In this document: one piece after another, positions 41,151 through 49,030 of the stretch
How the letters are laid out: every line of letters starts with the position of its first letter
Position numbering within the stretch: the first letter of the stretch is position 1
From: Planosporangium sp963837285
GTDB taxonomy: Bacteria > Actinomycetota > Actinomycetes > Mycobacteriales > Micromonosporaceae
DNA length: 64,000 bases
Direction: 5' to 3'
Assembly: GCA_963837285.1 (NCBI GenBank)
Contig: CAWIMS010000002.1
Coordinates: 496,001 to 560,000, forward strand
Notes under the pieces: generated by a model
Databases searched by the model: none
What the model was told of the DNA's origin: nothing
What the model saw: the letters and a program-made list of their open reading frames with translations, nothing else
Made by a program: the position numbers and the translations under genes

Positions 41151-41990
41151 TCACGGGAGACTCAGCATCAGCAGGTCGGCGGCCAGCCGTTTGGGGTGCT
41201 GGGCGTGGATGTCGTGGTCGGCGCCGACGTACTCGCGGATCGTGGCGTGCGGTAGTGCCGCGGCCGCTCCGGCCACCGCCGAGCGCTTGCGGTCGTCGTC
41301 GCCGGCCATCGCGGGAACCAGGAGCGTGGGTACCCGTACCGCGGGGAACAGCGGCGACGGCGGATCGTCCCACATGCTCCGGACGATCCGCATGTGCAAC
41401 GGGATCGGCAGGTGCCGGGACACCCGACCGGCGGCGTCGACATGGAGGTTCGCCAGCGTCGCCTGGATCGCCCATTCCTCCCAGTCGGGGTGGGCCTGGC
41501 GCAGTCGGTCGGTCAGCGCGGTCGCCGGCATGCCGTCGATGTCCGGTGGACGCAGTCGCGCCTGGCACGCTTCCCAGGACCGGAAGTCGGCGCGCAGATC
41601 GATCCAGCCGCCGTCGACGAGCGCGAGCGCGCGTACCCGATCAAGGTTTTTGGCGGCCAGCGCGATGGTGACGTTGCCACCCCAGGACTGGCCCGCGACC
41701 ACGGCCGGGGGAAGGTCGAGTGCGTCGGCGACGGCGGCCACGTCGGCGGCCGCCGTGCCGGTGTCGTACCCGTCCGGCGGCCGTTCGGACTCACCGTGCG
41801 AGCGCAGGTCGACGGCGTACGCGGAATGCCCGGCGGCGGCGAGGCGGGGCGCCACGCCGTCCCAGAGTCGGGCGTTCGACGAGAGGCCGTGGACCAGCAG
41901 GAACGGGGTGCGGTCCGGCTCGCCCGGCCAGTGCCGGACGTGCAGCCGTACCCCGTCGGCGACCGTGACCTTGAGCGCGGCGGGATCCAT
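41151..41990 (-). CDS. Alpha/beta hydrolase
   Basis: About 279 residues from ATG 41990. Oxyanion region FLLVHGLSSNARLWDGV, nucleophile elbow GQSWGGNV (GxSxG), catalytic His in EYVGADHDIHAQHPKR. The fold is that of soluble esterases/epoxide hydrolase-like proteins; substrate unknown. A longer frame extends upstream through the repeat at 42002, which has no family features, so the internal ATG is preferred. The repeat leaves only 11 nt upstream of the start, so the gene may be transcribed from within the repeat or by readthrough from the glycosyltransferase gene. Confidence 0.8.
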   Translation of the reverse strand: MDPAALKVTVADGVRLHVRHWPGEPDRTPFLLVHGLSSNARLWDGVAPRLAAAGHSAYAVDLRSHGESERPPDGYDTGTAAADVAAVADALDLPPAVVAGQSWGGNVTIALAAKNLDRVRALALVDGGWIDLRADFRSWEACQARLRPPDIDGMPATALTDRLRQAHPDWEEWAIQATLANLHVDAAGRVSRHLPIPLHMRIVRSMWDDPPSPLFPAVRVPTLLVPAMAGDDDRKRSAVAGAAAALPHATIREYVGADHDIHAQHPKRLAADLLMLSLP

Positions 41991-42001
41991 GCCGACGACG
42001 A

Positions 42002-42073
42002 TATCGGCACAACTTCCCGGGAGTTGTGGCCATGGCACCCCGCTGAGGCCACTATTTCCGGGAAATTGTGGCA
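42002..42073. repeat. Dual-palindrome intergenic repeat, copy 6
   Basis: TATCGGCACAACTTCCCGGG at the left and TATTTCCGGGAAATTGTGGC at the right; the right palindrome carries compensating changes (TATTTCC against GGAAATT partly). It lies between the GT2 stop and the hydrolase start on the same strand. Confidence 0.85.
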
Positions 42074-42076
42074 GAC

Positions 42077-43021
42077 CTAGATTCCTCGGCCGCGCCGGTG
42101 TAGCGCGCTCAGCACGTTCTCGACCCGGACCACGCCGGTCACCGCGGCCAGCGCGATGGCGGCGCGCGGCTCGCGCCAGTTGGACCGCACCGCCTGCCGG
42201 GTCCAGTGCCACGCGTCGCGCCGGTTGCCGGTCGCCGCCGACCAGCAGGCGAGTTGCCCGTACACCCGGGCGGCGCCGGGGCGGCAGCCGTTGATCTCCG
42301 GATGCCGGGTCATCATCCAGCGCAGCGCGGCCATCTTCGACGCGTACTCGTACGCGAACATCGAGGTCCGCCCCCACAACACGCGTACCAGCGGCTCGTC
42401 GACGTGCACGATCGGTGCCCGCTTGGCGGCCCGCAGCAGCAGGTCCCAGTCCTCGTTCTGGGCGCCCGGCGCGTCCTCAGCGACCAGGCCGATCCCCTCA
42501 TACCGGTCGACCAGCGTCGACCGGCGGATCAGGAAGCTCGACGAGTGCAGCATCGCCATCCGGGACCGGACCAGGTCGTCGGCGCACACCAGCGAGGCGC
42601 CGGCCAGCCGCGGGGTGACCCGGCCCTCGTACTCGACCTCCATCGCGCACGTGGCGAATTCCGCCCCGGGCGAGGCCTCCAGAACCTCGACCTGCCGGGT
42701 CAGCTTGGACGGCGCCCACACGTCATCGTCGTCGCAGAACGCGACCAGGTCGCTGTCCAGCGCGAGGACGCCGCTGTTGCGGGCGCCGGCGAGCCCGGCG
42801 GTACGCCAGTTGGCGAGCACCAGCAGCGGCCGGTCGCCGGTGCGGGCGAGCAGGTAGTCGGCCGGCGTCTGGTCGTACACCACGACGATCCGGAGCGGAC
42901 CGGGATAGTCCTGGGCGAGTACGCCGTCGATGGCCCGGCGCAGCAGGTGCGGCCGGCTGCGGGTGGGAATCACCACGCCGACCGAGGGCCAGACCCGATG
43001 TGGTGCGACGGCAAGCGTCAC
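42077..43021 (-). CDS. Glycosyltransferase family 2
   Basis: A 314-residue GT-A fold transferase. GTG 43021 is chosen because GGGAGGG lies 4 nt upstream and its GTGA overlaps the sulfotransferase stop. VGVVIPTRSRPHLLRRAIDG opens the nucleotide-binding domain, LAGARNSGVLALDSDLVAFC leads to the DxD-like metal motif in CDDDDVWAPSK, and QNEDWDLLLRAAKRAP is the typical acceptor-side motif with the ED pair. It is the last gene of the polysaccharide operon and probably adds one sugar to the repeat unit. Confidence 0.85.
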   Translation of the reverse strand: MTLAVAPHRVWPSVGVVIPTRSRPHLLRRAIDGVLAQDYPGPLRIVVVYDQTPADYLLARTGDRPLLVLANWRTAGLAGARNSGVLALDSDLVAFCDDDDVWAPSKLTRQVEVLEASPGAEFATCAMEVEYEGRVTPRLAGASLVCADDLVRSRMAMLHSSSFLIRRSTLVDRYEGIGLVAEDAPGAQNEDWDLLLRAAKRAPIVHVDEPLVRVLWGRTSMFAYEYASKMAALRWMMTRHPEINGCRPGAARVYGQLACWSAATGNRRDAWHWTRQAVRSNWREPRAAIALAAVTGVVRVENVLSALHRRGRGI

Positions 43022-43956
43022 GAAACCCTCCCGGAGCTCAATGGGTACCCGTAAATGCCGAGCAACGGCGCGGTCAGCGCGCCGACCAGCCGGCGCTGAG
43101 ACGGACGTAGCGCGCCCCGCCAGGCGTCGTCGCGTCGCAGCGGCACCCGCCCGACCGTGAAACGCATGGGGTTGCCCGCCGCGCTGTGGCACGGGCGCAG
43201 GTCGGCGTGGTCGGTGCCGTCCGGGGAGCGGTACAGGAACGACAGGTTGACGGTGTCGATCCCGGCGAACGAGGCGAGCCCGTAGATCACGCCGCGCGGA
43301 TTTTCCAGCAGTTCCTCGTACCGGATCCGCCGCACCGGCACGCCGCACCGGCGCAGCAGGCCGAACGCGCAGTTGTGCGCGTTCCACAGGAGCGCTGACC
43401 GGCCCGGCGTGTACCGGGTCATCTCGGCGGCGTCGCGCGCCTCCGGCCGGGTGACCTTCTTGGTCCACGAGTACGCGACGCCGCGGCTGTCCCGGACCAC
43501 GTGCACCACCCGCAGGTCGATGTCGCGCGCCTGGCGCAGGCAGTACGCGAGTGCGGCGTGCTTGGAGGAGTCGATGACCACCTGGGCGCCGGAGACCCTG
43601 GCGGCGGCGCGGTAGACCCGGGCGTAGTAGTCGGCATACCCGGTCGCGTCGATCATGCCGGCGGCCAGGCGCGGGATGTGCCGGGTCCGCTCGACCTGGT
43701 CGCGCAGCGCGAGAACCCGGTCGACGTCCACGTTGTGCCAGCCGCCGAACGCCTCGGCACCGACCCGCTGCCAGAACTCGCAGCCGGCGAACGGGGTACC
43801 GCAGCCGCACCGGTCGCCGTCCCGGATGTCGCGCTGCCACAGGTGGACCACCTCGCCGAGCGGGCAGACACCGGGCAGTTCACCCAGTACGCGTTCGAGC
43901 AGCGTGGTGCCGCTGCGGCCGAGGCCGCCGAGAAAAAGTACGCGTACCACTGACAC
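43018..43956 (-). CDS. Sulfotransferase (PAPS-dependent), first of two
   Basis: A 312-residue sulfotransferase. The 5'-phosphosulfate loop is LFLGGLGRSGTTLLERVL, the 3'-phosphate site is VVHVVRDSRGVAYSWTKK. It transfers sulfate from PAPS to a hydroxyl, here most likely on a sugar of the polysaccharide made by this cluster. GTG start. The stop overlaps the GT2 start by GTGA, showing tight coupling. The PAPS would come from the ATP-sulfurylase/APS kinase fusion at 53784. Confidence 0.85.
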   Translation of the reverse strand: MSVVRVLFLGGLGRSGTTLLERVLGELPGVCPLGEVVHLWQRDIRDGDRCGCGTPFAGCEFWQRVGAEAFGGWHNVDVDRVLALRDQVERTRHIPRLAAGMIDATGYADYYARVYRAAARVSGAQVVIDSSKHAALAYCLRQARDIDLRVVHVVRDSRGVAYSWTKKVTRPEARDAAEMTRYTPGRSALLWNAHNCAFGLLRRCGVPVRRIRYEELLENPRGVIYGLASFAGIDTVNLSFLYRSPDGTDHADLRPCHSAAGNPMRFTVGRVPLRRDDAWRGALRPSQRRLVGALTAPLLGIYGYPLSSGRVS

Positions 43957-44007
43957 CCCTTGTCTCGTTCTGTTCGCATAACGAGTGATTAGCGAGCTGG
44001 AGACGAG

Positions 44008-44862
44008 ATGTACCGGCGTGTCGTACTCGACGGAATTGCCATTGATCGCCTAACGGAGGCGGAGGTCGTGGCGCGCGTGCGGTCGTCCCTCGACCGCGGC
44101 AGTGGCGGGCGGATCATGACCCCGAACGTGGACATCCTCCGGCTGGCCCGGCGGGACCCGGCGCTGCGGGACCAACTGGCCGCCGCCGACCTCGTGGTCG
44201 CCGACGGCGCGCCGCTGGTCTGGGCGTCCCGGCTGGCCGGTCAGCCGGTGCCCGAGCGGGTCGCCGGCTCCAGCCTGGTGTGGTCGCTCGCGGCGGGTCT
44301 GGCGGCGGACGGCCGGTCGCTGTACGTACTCGGCGGTGCGCCCGGCGCGTCGTCCGGGGCTTTCCGAGCGGCGGTGGCGCTGAGCGCGAGCTTCCCGGGC
44401 CTGCGCATCGCCGGGTACGCCAGCCCGAGCTTCGGGTTCGACCGCGACCGGGCCACCGTCAACGCCGTCTGCCGGGACGTCATAGAAACAAAACCCGACC
44501 TCGTGTACATCGGACTGGGCTTCCCGAAACAGGAATGGCTGGCCGACCGGCTGGCCGGCGAGCTACCCGGAGCCTGGCTGCTCGGCTGTGGCGCGGCGGT
44601 CAACTTCCTGGCCGGCGACCAGGTCCGCGCGCCGGAGTGGATGCAGCGCTACGGGCTGGAGTGGCTGCACCGGCTGTCCCGCGAGCCGGGGCGGCTGGCC
44701 GGCCGGTACCTCCGGCACGACGCCCCGTACGCGCTGGGCCTCCTGGCGAGGTCAGCCCTGACTGGCACAACTTCCCGGAAGAGGTCGGCCCTGACTGGCA
44801 CAACTTCCCGGAAGTTGTGGCCTCGGAGGTCCCGGGAGACCACGACTTCCGGGAAGTTGTGA
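44008..44862 (+). CDS. WecG/TagA/CpsF-family glycosyltransferase with repeat-derived C-terminus
   Basis: A 284-residue transferase. GRIMTPNVDILRLARRD, VVADGAPLVWASRLAGQPVP with ERVAGSSLVW, and VYIGLGFPKQEWLADRLAGE are the family motifs (UDP-ManNAc or related sugar to a lipid-linked acceptor). The family part ends near residue 245 with APYALGLLARS. The remaining 35 or so residues (ALTGTTSRK twice, then a stretch ending TTSGKL) are encoded by the dual-palindrome repeat at 44758-44867, which also supplies the TGA. It is the only plus-strand gene in the cluster and is divergent from the first sulfotransferase. Confidence 0.85.
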   Translation: MYRRVVLDGIAIDRLTEAEVVARVRSSLDRGSGGRIMTPNVDILRLARRDPALRDQLAAADLVVADGAPLVWASRLAGQPVPERVAGSSLVWSLAAGLAADGRSLYVLGGAPGASSGAFRAAVALSASFPGLRIAGYASPSFGFDRDRATVNAVCRDVIETKPDLVYIGLGFPKQEWLADRLAGELPGAWLLGCGAAVNFLAGDQVRAPEWMQRYGLEWLHRLSREPGRLAGRYLRHDAPYALGLLARSALTGTTSRKRSALTGTTSRKLWPRRSRETTTSGKL

Positions 44863-44867
44863 CGATC
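44758..44867. repeat. Dual-palindrome intergenic repeat, copy 7, with a partial duplication
   Basis: A full copy (44794-44867, ACTGGCACAACTTCCC to GAAGTTGTGACGATC) preceded by a duplicate of its left third (CTGACTGGCACAACTTCC, 44758-44781). The open frame of the WecG-like gene runs through it and stops inside (TGA 44860). The GH26-like gene ends just beyond on the other strand. Confidence 0.85.
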
Positions 44868-44875
44868 AAGCCGGC

Positions 44876-45916
44876 TCAGCGGCCGTCGGGGTTGAAGTAC
44901 GGCTCCCGGGCCAGTTCGGCGAAGGCGGCCAGCACCGACGGATCGTCCGACATCCGGAACTCCTGGCGCGGCGAGCCGTCCCCGTTCTCCGGATCCGAGT
45001 CGAAGTACAGCACCGCCCGGATCTGCGGGTTCGCCTTGAACACCAGGGCGGCGTCGCGCAGCCAGGCGGCCCGCTGGGCGGTACCCCAGACCCGGGCCAC
45101 CCCGAACTCGCCGATCATGATCGGCTTGGCCGGGTGCTTCGCCGACCACCGCAGGAACGGTCGGAGCAGGTCCCCGAGCGGGGTCAGTTTGCTGCTCGCG
45201 TACACGTCCACGCAGACCCAGTCGACCTGGTCGTCGCCCGGGTAGAACGGCGGCGCGTACCCGCCGACGAACCCCTCGTCGGTCGGGCACCAGACCCAGG
45301 ACACGTTCGTCGCCCCGGCGTCCCGGAAGATGTCCCGGACGTGCTTCCAGGACGCGATGTAGTCCGCCGGCGACCACATCGAGGCGGCTAGCCCCGGCCG
45401 GTCCATCTCCCAGCGGTACCGGAGCAGGATCGGCCGCCCGTAGTCGCGCACCGCGCGGGCGCCGGCCCGGATCACGTCGTCGTACCGGCCCATCGTCACC
45501 GCGCGGGTGTCGCCGCCGGCCCAACTGATCATCATGGTCGAGCCGCGCTCGGTGAACGTCAGGTCGGACTCGGTCAGCAGGTCCTGATCGAACCGGCGGT
45601 ACGTGTTGACGATGTCCAGCCGCCGGCCGAGCTGACTCTCCAGCGTGGACACAGCGGCCACCCGCTGCGGCTCGGTGAGCTGGGCCGGCTTCACCCACGC
45701 GCCGAGGTACGCACCAACCTTCGGGGCCACCACGGGGCCGGATGCGAACGGCCCGGTCGAGGTGGCGATGGCGGTCGGCGCGGCGGCGGCACCCGGCGTG
45801 GCGGACGGGTGCGGGGGCGACGGCGGGCGCCGGCCCGGCCGGGCGCACGTGGTCAGGACCAGCAGCGCGGTCAGGGCGATGACCAGCGTCCAGCCGACCA
45901 GCCGGACCCGCCTCAC
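44876..45916 (-). CDS. Glycoside hydrolase resembling family GH26, exported
   Basis: About 346 residues from GTG 45916 (GTGA overlap with the methyltransferase stop). An N-terminal hydrophobic segment (LVGWTLVIALTALLVLTTCA) targets it out of the cell; the following Cys is a weak lipobox. The catalytic domain starts KVGAYLGAW; the acid/base Glu fits RYRWEMDRPG and the nucleophile fits PIMIGEFGVARVWG, the arrangement seen in GH26 mannanases and related enzymes. In a polysaccharide cluster it may trim or release the polymer. Substrate assignment is inference. Confidence 0.75.
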   Translation of the reverse strand: MRRVRLVGWTLVIALTALLVLTTCARPGRRPPSPPHPSATPGAAAAPTAIATSTGPFASGPVVAPKVGAYLGAWVKPAQLTEPQRVAAVSTLESQLGRRLDIVNTYRRFDQDLLTESDLTFTERGSTMMISWAGGDTRAVTMGRYDDVIRAGARAVRDYGRPILLRYRWEMDRPGLAASMWSPADYIASWKHVRDIFRDAGATNVSWVWCPTDEGFVGGYAPPFYPGDDQVDWVCVDVYASSKLTPLGDLLRPFLRWSAKHPAKPIMIGEFGVARVWGTAQRAAWLRDAALVFKANPQIRAVLYFDSDPENGDGSPRQEFRMSDDPSVLAAFAELAREPYFNPDGR

Positions 45917-46689
45917 CGGACCACCCTGCGCGGGGCGGCGTGCCGGCGCGGCATCCGACGGGCCACGTACAGCACGTCGGTGCACACGCCGGCCAGCCAC
46001 GGTACCTTCGCCGCCATATCGTCGACCCACCGCGCGAACGGGCGCAGCCATGGCTTCCGGTACGCACCCGGCGGGCACAGCGCGAAGCCACGCCGCTCCA
46101 CGATCTCGAAGCCGTGCCGGGCCAGCAGCCGCCGTACCTCCACATGGGACAGTTCGGCGAACCACGGATCGCCGGTGTGCCGGCGGTGCCCGAGGTGCCG
46201 AAGCGACGACCGGTTGCCGTGGTTCTCCACCACGAGCAGGCCGGCCAGCGGGTCGGGGAGCACGACGGCGGCGAACCCGACGGCCCGGTCGCGTACCTCG
46301 CCGGGCACGTTCAGCAGCAGCCGGAACACGGTCACCAGCGCCGGCTCGGCGGTCGTCGCGGGCGTCGGCAGCGGCCCGTCCGCCGCGATCTCATGCAGCT
46401 CAGCGGTTACCCGGGTGGCCCGGGCCCGGTCCAGCATGGCGGCGGACGTGTCGTAGCCGTGCGCCGTGCGTACCGTGCTCTGCAACAACCGCAGCGCCCG
46501 CCCGGTGCCGCAGGCGAAGTCGTGCTGCACCGGTCGCCGCTGCGGGAACGCCCGCCGGGCCAGGTCGCGCAGGTACAGCCGCTGCCGCGCGTTGACCGCC
46601 GACGCGTACGTCTCCGGCGCGTAGACGACCGCGTCGTAGCGCTCGACGGCCTCGACGTCCTGGAAGATCTGGGCGTAGTCGGCCCTCAT
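45913..46689 (-). CDS. SAM-dependent methyltransferase
   Basis: A 258-residue class I methyltransferase: motif I HDFACGTGRALRLL, acidic motif AHGYDTSAAMLDRARA, then LVTVFRLLLNVPGEVRDRAV. It overlaps the flippase stop and the hydrolase start (ATGA, GTGA), so it is part of the operon. Methylation of a sugar hydroxyl or carboxyl in the polymer is the obvious guess; nothing in the sequence fixes the target. Confidence 0.8.
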   Translation of the reverse strand: MRADYAQIFQDVEAVERYDAVVYAPETYASAVNARQRLYLRDLARRAFPQRRPVQHDFACGTGRALRLLQSTVRTAHGYDTSAAMLDRARATRVTAELHEIAADGPLPTPATTAEPALVTVFRLLLNVPGEVRDRAVGFAAVVLPDPLAGLLVVENHGNRSSLRHLGHRRHTGDPWFAELSHVEVRRLLARHGFEIVERRGFALCPPGAYRKPWLRPFARWVDDMAAKVPWLAGVCTDVLYVARRMPRRHAAPRRVVR

Positions 46690-48191
46690 GTCGGTTCCCC
46701 CTTGGGTTTGGTGAGCGTGAGCCCCAGCCGGTCGCGCAGGCGGTGGGCGGCGGCCGCGTAGGCGCAGCCGCCGATGGTGGTGACGGCGGCGCCTGCCACG
46801 GCCAGCGCCGCCGGTCGGTCACCCACCGCGAGTCGAGCCAGCAGCGCGGGTACCCCGAAGCACGCCACCGCGAGTCCGGCGGCGGCCCGCGTGCCGGGGC
46901 CGAACGGGTGCAGGCGCAGGCCGTACCCGATCTGGGCCAACGGCACCAGGTTGTTGGTGAGCACGGCGGCGGCGAGCCCGAGCGCCGCGCCGAGCACGCC
47001 GTACCGCGGGATGAGCAGCAGGTCGGCGGTCACCGCGACGGCGAGGGCGACGGCGACGTTGCCGAGGTTCCAGCTGGTCCGGCCGCCCATGGTGACCACC
47101 ATGTCGACCATCCCGCAGCCGGTGGCGACCAGCATCGTGAGTGCGAGCAGGGTGGTGACCGTCCCTGCTTTCAGGTAGCCCGGCCCGAATAGCGCCAGGT
47201 ACACCGGGGCGTACGCGGCGACCAGCAGGTACAGCGGCCAGGTCGCGAGGACCAGCCAGGCGGTGCCCTGCTGGTACAGGCGGCGCGCGGCGGCGAGGTC
47301 ACCGGTGCTCAGGCTCTCCGCGAGGCGCGGCTGGATGGCTTGCGAGACAGCCTGGTTGACGAACTGGCCGAGCACGATGAACTTGCCCGCGACCGCGTAC
47401 AGCGCCGCGGCCGGCAGCCCAGCCAGGGCGGCAACCAGGATCACGTCCACCCGCTGCAACGCCAACTGCGCCACACTGGCGAGAGCCCGTGGCCCCGTAA
47501 ACACCCAATATGCTCGCCGATCTAGGACGAATGGTGCCTGGTCTGCCCGATTTATCCCACCATTCGTCCTAGATCGACGGGCCAGGGTGGCCGAGGCTAG
47601 CGCGAGTGTGGGGACATACGGGACGGCCCAGGACAGTGCGAAGGCCGCCGGGGTCGCGTGCACGATGCTGAGCGCGGCCAGGGCGCCTAGTTGCAGGGCC
47701 GGGCGGAGGATGCGGTCGTACCAGACGGTTGGGCGCATCAAGCGGTAGCCGCGCGTGGCGGCGAGTACCGCGTCGGACAGCGCGGCGGCCGGCAGCAGCG
47801 GGGCGAGCACGGCGGTGAGGCCACCCGCGTGCCAGAGCACGACGGCGATCGCCGTGGACAGGCCGGCCACCGGCCACAGCCCGAGCCGCAGGCACCGGCC
47901 GACCAGTTCCGGGGTACCGAGGGCGCGCAGCCGGGCCGGCCAGTACACGAGGCTGGTCTGCGTGCCGAGCTTGGCGACCCCGCCGGCGAGGACGAACCCG
48001 GCCGTCGCGGCGAAGAAGGCGCCCGCCCCGTGCGTCCCCAGGCCGCGCGCGACCAGCCAGGTGGTGCCCAGCCCGGCGGCGCCGGTGAACGCGGTGCCCG
48101 CCAGATTGGCGAGGCTGCCCCGGGCGGCGCCGTGAAGGCTCTCCGCCGCGGCCGGTGCGGCTACCGCCACGACGGTGCCCGGCCGAGCCAC
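46686..48191 (-). CDS. Polysaccharide flippase (Wzx/MATE-like)
   Basis: A 501-residue integral membrane protein with 12-14 membrane segments and the Wzx/MOP pattern. It starts SLANLAGTAFTGAAGLGTTW, with LGTHGAGAFFAATAGFVLAG, and the second half has VNQAVSQAIQPRLAESLSTG. It should move lipid-linked units across the membrane. Its first 31 nt overlap the sulfotransferase upstream, so a later start is possible. About 20 residues near position 205-225 (from SRTNGGINRADQAPF to LDRRAYW) are encoded by a 59-bp palindrome at 47518-47576 and look inserted. Confidence 0.85.
   Translation of the reverse strand: MARPGTVVAVAAPAAAESLHGAARGSLANLAGTAFTGAAGLGTTWLVARGLGTHGAGAFFAATAGFVLAGGVAKLGTQTSLVYWPARLRALGTPELVGRCLRLGLWPVAGLSTAIAVVLWHAGGLTAVLAPLLPAAALSDAVLAATRGYRLMRPTVWYDRILRPALQLGALAALSIVHATPAAFALSWAVPYVPTLALASATLARRSRTNGGINRADQAPFVLDRRAYWVFTGPRALASVAQLALQRVDVILVAALAGLPAAALYAVAGKFIVLGQFVNQAVSQAIQPRLAESLSTGDLAAARRLYQQGTAWLVLATWPLYLLVAAYAPVYLALFGPGYLKAGTVTTLLALTMLVATGCGMVDMVVTMGGRTSWNLGNVAVALAVAVTADLLLIPRYGVLGAALGLAAAVLTNNLVPLAQIGYGLRLHPFGPGTRAAAGLAVACFGVPALLARLAVGDRPAALAVAGAAVTTIGGCAYAAAAHRLRDRLGLTLTKPKGEPT
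47518..47576. repeat. Palindromic insert inside the flippase gene
   Basis: Arms CGATCTAGGACGAATGGTG (47518-47536) and CACCATTCGTCCTAGATCG (47558-47576) are perfectly complementary over 19 bp with a 21-nt AT-rich centre. The base composition and codons (CTA-type, ATA-like) are unlike the surrounding gene. The reading frame of the flippase passes through without a stop. It resembles a small mobile palindrome that inserts in coding sequence. Confidence 0.8.
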
Positions 48192-49030
48192 TCGACCAGC
48201 CGGTCGTCGTACGGGGCGAAGTGGGCGACCAGGCGCTTGCGCAGCACCGGATCCAGCGCCGACCGCTCGCGGGCGTTGTGCCGCTCGAACGGCGGGTACC
48301 CGAGCCGGGGCAGGCCGAGGAAGTCGAGCACCGCGTCGTACTCGGGTGCCGGTTCGGCGAAGAACCGTCCACTGTCGACAACGTGGATCCGGTCCCGCCC
48401 GACGTGTGCGGCGAGCCGGTCGAGATGGTCGGCGTACTCGCCGCGTTCGGTGTACGCGTGGTGCTGGTGGGAGAAGCTGTAGTGGTTGGGGACGGCGCGG
48501 AACACCTCGTGGGCCAGGGCCAGCCGGTCGGTCTCCAGGGCCAGCGCCCGTGCGAACGACGGCTCCGACTCGAACCCGCGCGCCACCTCGTGGGCGTACT
48601 GCGAGTGCGCCCGCTCGACCGGGTCCCGGACCAGGACGATCAGCTTGACCTCGGGCAGGTCGGCGGCGATCCGGGCAACGGCGTGCGGGTGGTACATGTA
48701 GTACGGGCTCGACTCGAACGCCTGCGGCGTGACCCCGAGGCGGGCCGCGATCCGGTCGGCGCGCCGCTGCGCCGGGAAGTGCCCGCGGTACCAGTTCGCG
48801 CCGCGGTGGTAGCCGATGTCGAAGTAGTGCACACCCTTGTGCAGGACGGCCTTGAGGATCGCCGGGTGCGCCGACAGCGCGCGGTACAGCGAGGTCGTGC
48901 CGCAGCGCTGCCCACCGCAGATCAGGAACGACGGCAGCATCCGCCGGCCGGCGGTGAGCCGCCCGTACGTGCGGGTTCCGGTGTGGACGATCCGTTTGAC
49001 GGGGTCGGGCACGCAGGCTTTCACGTTCAC
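48161..49030 (-). CDS. Sulfotransferase (PAPS-dependent), second of two
   Basis: About 289 residues from GTG 49030 (GTGA overlap with the kinase-like gene); GTG 49024 is also possible. LPSFLICGGQRCGTTSLYRA is the PAPS 5' loop and KLIVLVRDPVERAHSQYAHE the 3' site, as in heparan N-sulfotransferase/NodH-like enzymes. Further features are KEVHYFD-type KGVHYFDIGYHRGANWYRGH and FLGLPRLGYPPFERHN. It is only distantly similar to the enzyme at 43018, so the two probably modify different positions. Confidence 0.85.
   Translation of the reverse strand: MNVKACVPDPVKRIVHTGTRTYGRLTAGRRMLPSFLICGGQRCGTTSLYRALSAHPAILKAVLHKGVHYFDIGYHRGANWYRGHFPAQRRADRIAARLGVTPQAFESSPYYMYHPHAVARIAADLPEVKLIVLVRDPVERAHSQYAHEVARGFESEPSFARALALETDRLALAHEVFRAVPNHYSFSHQHHAYTERGEYADHLDRLAAHVGRDRIHVVDSGRFFAEPAPEYDAVLDFLGLPRLGYPPFERHNARERSALDPVLRKRLVAHFAPYDDRLVEWLGRAPSWR

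Noticed and set aside
42077..43840. A 587-residue version of the glycosyltransferase
   Set aside because: The extra N-terminal part lies antisense or out of phase over the sulfotransferase gene; the GTG at 43021 with GGGAGGG is the proper start.
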